Shown one piece after another: positions 60,712 through 64,000 of a stretch of DNA of 64,000 bases. The stretch comes from Halosimplex halophilum (GTDB lineage: Archaea > Halobacteriota > Halobacteria > Halobacteriales > Haloarculaceae): NCBI RefSeq assembly GCF_004698125.1, contig NZ_SRHV01000005.1, positions 682,001 to 746,000 of the forward strand, in the 5' to 3' direction. The notes beneath the pieces were generated by a model. The model was not told the origin of the DNA. It searched no databases and saw only the letters and a program-made list of their open reading frames with translations. Within the stretch, counting starts at the first letter, position 1; every line of letters starts with the position of its first letter. A program made the position numbers and the translations under genes.

Positions 60712-62217
60712 ATGCCCAATGCTAGACTAATGGGAGCGATCGAGGAGGTCTACGCGGATCTCGATACGGACGTCTCCGAGGAGGAGTTCCGCGAGGCCGT
60801 CGAACAGAAGGTCGAGCAGATGGGCGGGCTCGCCGACGAGGAGACGGCGGCGATGCTGATCGCCCACGAGCTCAACGAAGGGGAGGTCGACACCGTCGCG
60901 GACATCGAACCGGGCATGGACGAGGTGAAGTTCCTCGCGAAGGTGGTCTCCATCGGCGAGTTACGCACGTTCGAACGCGACGGCGAGGACGAGGAGGGCC
61001 GCGTCGTCAACGTCGAGGCCGCCGACGAGACCGGCACTGTCCGGCTCGCCTTCTGGGACGAGCAGGCCGCCTCCGTCGCCGAGGGCCAGCTGGAGGAGGG
61101 ACAGGTCCTCCGGATCGCCGGCCGGCCGAAGGACGGCTACAACGGCCTCGAAGTCTCCGTCGACAAGGCCGAACCGGACGAGGACGCCGAGATCGATGTC
61201 GACCTGGGGGAGGGGTCGACCGTCGACGCGCTGACGATGGGCCAGTCCGACGTGAACGTCCGGGGGATCGTCCTGGAGACGGAGTCGGTCCGCACGTTCG
61301 ACCGCGACGACGGGACGGAGGGGAAGGTGGCGAACTTCCTGCTGGGCGACGAGACCGGGCGCGTGCGCGTGACGATGTGGGACGACCGGGCCGACCGCGC
61401 CGAGGAGCTGGAGCCCGGCACCGCGGTCGAGGTGGTCGACGGCTACGTCCGCGAGCGGGAGGGCGACCTGGAGCTGCACGTCGGTGACCGCGGCGCGGTC
61501 GACGAGATCGACGAGACCGTCGAGTTCACGCCGGAGGCAGACGCCATCGACGCCGTCGAGATGGACCAGGTGGTCGACCTGGCGGGCGTGGTGCGGTCGG
61601 CCGACCCCAAGCGCACGTTCGACCGCGACGACGGCTCGGAGGGGCAGGTCCGGAACATCCGCGTGCAGGACGACACGGGCGACATCCGGGTGGCGCTGTG
61701 GGGCGAGAAGGCGGACAAGGAGATCGCGCCCGGCGACGAGGTGTTCGTCGCCGACGCGGAGATCCAGGACGGCTGGCAGGACGACCTGGAGGCGTCGGCG
61801 GGCTGGCAGTCGACGGTGGTCGTCCTCGACGAGAACACCGAGGCGGGCTCGGCCGCGCCCTCGCCCGGCGGTGTGAGCGGCGACGACGGCGGGTCGGGCG
61901 GCTCCGAGTCCGCCGGCCTCGGTGCGTTCACCGGCGACGACGATGGCGACGACGGCGGCGAGACGGACGCGAGCAGCGCCAGCGCGTCGAGCGATGCGGG
62001 ATCCGCGGGCGGAGGTGCCGACGGCGGCGCCGCGGCGGCCGCGGCCGAGGAAGTCGAGTTCACGGGGACGGTCGTCCAGACGGGCGATCCGGTGATCCTG
62101 GACGACGGCCAGGAGACGATGCAGGTCGAGACGGACGCGGCGCTGACGCTCGGGCAGGAAGTGACCGCCCGGGGCGCGATGGTCGACGACCGGCTGGACG
62201 CCGACGACGTGTTCTAG
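60712..62217 (+). CDS. Replication factor A-type ssDNA-binding protein
   Basis: 501 residues from the ATG at 60712 (an ATG at 60730 is an alternative). Three OB folds are evident from repeating FDRDDGxEGKV...LGDETGxVRVxMWDD patterns (~70-165, ~180-270 and ~285-380). A Gly/Ser/Asp-rich linker (~385-455) leads to a final small domain (~455-501). It coats single-stranded DNA in replication and repair. It is followed by a histone and a deacetylase-family gene. Confidence 0.9.
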   Translation: MPNARLMGAIEEVYADLDTDVSEEEFREAVEQKVEQMGGLADEETAAMLIAHELNEGEVDTVADIEPGMDEVKFLAKVVSIGELRTFERDGEDEEGRVVNVEAADETGTVRLAFWDEQAASVAEGQLEEGQVLRIAGRPKDGYNGLEVSVDKAEPDEDAEIDVDLGEGSTVDALTMGQSDVNVRGIVLETESVRTFDRDDGTEGKVANFLLGDETGRVRVTMWDDRADRAEELEPGTAVEVVDGYVREREGDLELHVGDRGAVDEIDETVEFTPEADAIDAVEMDQVVDLAGVVRSADPKRTFDRDDGSEGQVRNIRVQDDTGDIRVALWGEKADKEIAPGDEVFVADAEIQDGWQDDLEASAGWQSTVVVLDENTEAGSAAPSPGGVSGDDGGSGGSESAGLGAFTGDDDGDDGGETDASSASASSDAGSAGGGADGGAAAAAAEEVEFTGTVVQTGDPVILDDGQETMQVETDAALTLGQEVTARGAMVDDRLDADDVF

Positions 62218-62353
62218 CGGGCCAGCGCCGCTCGCGGCCGTTCACGGCGTCGCTGTCGGAGCCGTGGGTGCGTGGCGCGGGCCTCGAACCGCTATCGATG
62301 GCCGAGAGCGGGTTTCGGAAACGCTTAAGGCCGGAACGACCGGCTTGTGTTCT

Positions 62354-62791
62354 ATGAGCGTCGAGCTACCGTTCGCGCCGGTCGACACGATCATCCGGCG
62401 CAACGCCGGGAGTTTGCGGGTCAGCGCCGAGGCCGCCGAGGAACTCGCTCGTCGCATCCAGCGGCGGGGGGCCGAGCGGGCGGTCGAGGCGGCCGACGTC
62501 GCGACCGCGGACGGGCGGAAGACGCTGATGGCGTCGGACTTCGGGACCGAGCCCGCCGGGGACAAGGACGATCTGGAACTGCCGATCGCCCCGGTCGACC
62601 GCATCGCCCGCCTCGACATCGACGACTACCGGGTCTCGATGGACGCCCGCCTCGCGCTGGCGGCCGAGCTGGAGGGGTTCGCGGACGAGGTGGCCGCGGC
62701 GGCCGCGGACCTGGCGCGCCACGCCGACCGGCGGACCGTCAAGGCCGAGGACGTCGAGGCCTACTTTCGACTGAGCGAGTACTACGAGTGA
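62354..62791 (+). CDS. Archaeal histone doublet
   Basis: 145 residues from the ATG at 62354. Two histone folds in one chain, each opening with LPFAPVDTIIRRNA and LPIAPVDRIARLD and ending in the DV-xxAD-like and EDVEAYFR helices. Such end-to-end fusions are typical of haloarchaea and compact DNA as a pseudo-dimer. The downstream start is 4 bases away. Confidence 0.93.
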   Translation: MSVELPFAPVDTIIRRNAGSLRVSAEAAEELARRIQRRGAERAVEAADVATADGRKTLMASDFGTEPAGDKDDLELPIAPVDRIARLDIDDYRVSMDARLALAAELEGFADEVAAAAADLARHADRRTVKAEDVEAYFRLSEYYE

Positions 62792-62795
62792 CCGC

Positions 62796-63812
62796 ATGAA
62801 CTTCGGCTACCGGGAGGCCTGTCTCGACCACGACACCGGCAAGCGCCACCCCGAGAGCCCCGACCGCCTGCGCGCCATCCGGCAGGGCCTCTCGGAGAGC
62901 CACGGCGTCAGGTACGTCTCCCCGGAGGACGCGACCGTCGAGCAGGTCGCGGCCGTCCACGACGCCGACTACGTCGACTCGGTCGAGGACTTCTGCGCCG
63001 ACGGCGGCGGCGACTGGGACGCCGACACCGTCGCCGTCGAGGCCACCTGGGACGCCGCCCTGGCCGCCGCCGGCATGGCCAACTGGGTCGCCGACGAGGC
63101 GCTCGACGGCGCCGACGGGCGCGACACCCCCTTCGCACTCGGGCGGCCGCCGGGCCACCACGCCGTCTACGACGACGCGATGGGCTTCTGTTTCTTCAAC
63201 AACGTCGCCGTCGCCGCCCAGCACGCCCTCGACTCGCTGGGCGCCGACCGCGTCGCTATCCTCGACTGGGACGTCCACCACGGCAACGGCACCCAGGACA
63301 TCTTCGACGACCGCGGGGACGTGTTCTTCGTCTCCGTCCACGAGGACGGCATCTACCCCGGCACCGGCGACGCGAGCGAGACCGGGACCGGCGACGCCCG
63401 GGGGACGACGATGAACGTCCCGTTCCCGCCGGGGACGACCACCAGCGGCTACCTCGCCGCCGTCGACGACCTGATCCTCCCGGCGTTCGAGGCGTTCGAC
63501 CCCGACCTGGTGCTCGTCTCCGCGGGCTTCGACGCCCACGAGCACGACCCCATCTCGCGGATGCGCGTCTCCACGGAGGGCTACGGCCTGCTCGCCGAGC
63601 GCGTCGACGCGTTCGCCGACCGCATCGGCGCCGGCCTCGGGTTCGTCCTCGAAGGCGGGTACGGGCTCGACACGCTGACAGAGAGCATCCGCACCGTCCA
63701 CGAGGTGTTCGACGGCTACACCCCGGCCGAACCCGACGAGGACGTCCAGGACGCCGCTCGCCAGGTCATCGACGACGTGCGCGCCCAGGGGTTCGACCTC
63801 GTCGACGAGTGA
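62796..63812 (+). CDS. Histone-deacetylase-family amidohydrolase
   Basis: 338 residues. The class II HDAC/acetylpolyamine amidohydrolase fold: GHH at H121-H122, zinc ligands in DWDVHHGNG (D159, H161) and SAGFDAH (D246), and EGGYGL near the end. It removes acetyl groups from lysine or polyamines. It starts 4 bases after the histone stop, so it is co-transcribed with it. Confidence 0.9.
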   Translation: MNFGYREACLDHDTGKRHPESPDRLRAIRQGLSESHGVRYVSPEDATVEQVAAVHDADYVDSVEDFCADGGGDWDADTVAVEATWDAALAAAGMANWVADEALDGADGRDTPFALGRPPGHHAVYDDAMGFCFFNNVAVAAQHALDSLGADRVAILDWDVHHGNGTQDIFDDRGDVFFVSVHEDGIYPGTGDASETGTGDARGTTMNVPFPPGTTTSGYLAAVDDLILPAFEAFDPDLVLVSAGFDAHEHDPISRMRVSTEGYGLLAERVDAFADRIGAGLGFVLEGGYGLDTLTESIRTVHEVFDGYTPAEPDEDVQDAARQVIDDVRAQGFDLVDE

Positions 63813-64000
63813 CCGCCCCGCGCGGAGCGAACTCTTCGGCGGACCGGCATCCGACTACTGTGGCACCCGCCGGTCTATCAGTCCAGCGAGGGACGAGCGA
63901 CGCGCGAGTATCAGTCCGTGATCTGATGGGTACCGGCCTACACATCAACGCGCCGCGGAAACCTATACATGGGTGTGTGCGGAACCGTGCTGTTGGTGAC
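63813..64000. other. Window end, possible start of another gene
   Basis: 188 bases. CCTATAC just before an ATG at 63969 begins MGVCGTVLLV in frame to the end. Too short to identify. Confidence 0.3.

Overview
The window is chromosomal DNA from a halophilic archaeon (class Halobacteria). From about 16.7 kb onward the DNA is very GC-rich. Its proteins are acidic and its promoters are archaeal (TATA box about 25 bp before the start codon, consistent with leaderless mRNAs). The gene set fits too: CDP-archaeol synthase, ribosomal protein S6e, a histone doublet, RPA-type ssDNA-binding protein, archaeal-type dihydroneopterin aldolase, and an SDR-type glucose-6-phosphate dehydrogenase known from haloarchaea. 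I cannot assign a genus.

Positions 1-16600 are an accessory island with visibly lower GC and different codon use. It ends exactly at the 3' end of a tRNA-Arg(CCG) gene (16601-16672, minus strand) and carries a degenerate transposase next to that tRNA. In order it holds an AIPR-type protein cut by the window edge, an HNH nuclease, and a DUF262/DUF1524 (GmrSD-like) nuclease. Next comes a second 7-deazaguanine pathway (queD-queE-queC, minus strand). Facing it are a DUF6884-like protein, a DNA-type tRNA-guanine transglycosylase (TGT) homologue, a GHKL ATPase and a second TGT homologue. A secreted PQQ-propeller protein with two membrane proteins follows. The second TGT homologue is fused to an archaeosine-synthase (ArcS) type domain and carries the full PC-x3-KPY-x2-S-x2-H signature. 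My main proposal is that 4.5-12.1 kb is a DNA 7-deazaguanine (preQ0/archaeosine-like) modification locus with candidate restriction or effector genes beside it.

Positions 16.7-64 kb are ordinary chromosome. 16.7-27.4 kb: membrane-anchored 2Fe-2S ferredoxin, methyltransferase, 6-phosphogluconate dehydrogenase, FolD, a winged-helix/PemK-like pair, and an iron ABC uptake cluster controlled by DtxR-type palindromes. 27.4-37 kb: M29 aminopeptidase, oxidoreductase, UvrD-type helicase, XRE-CBS regulator, proline dehydrogenase and CarS. 37-45 kb: small membrane paralogues, TPR and DUF424 proteins, SufS (whose 3' end is duplicated downstream), an HTH/membrane-protein pair, repeats and a Pit phosphate transporter. 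45-58 kb: S6e, GNAT, dUTPase-like, creatininase-family and MptD proteins, an Hsp70-like chaperone with a partner gene, the Azf-type glucose-6-phosphate dehydrogenase, and small zinc and membrane proteins. 58-64 kb: tRNA-Arg(GCG), a lipoprotein, a dispersed repeat, and the chromatin trio RPA - histone doublet - histone-deacetylase-family protein.

Two dispersed repeat families lie in the core: a ~400-bp element (41966-42355 and 60083-60500) and a hairpin element (42450-42522, with relatives near 40917 and 52304).
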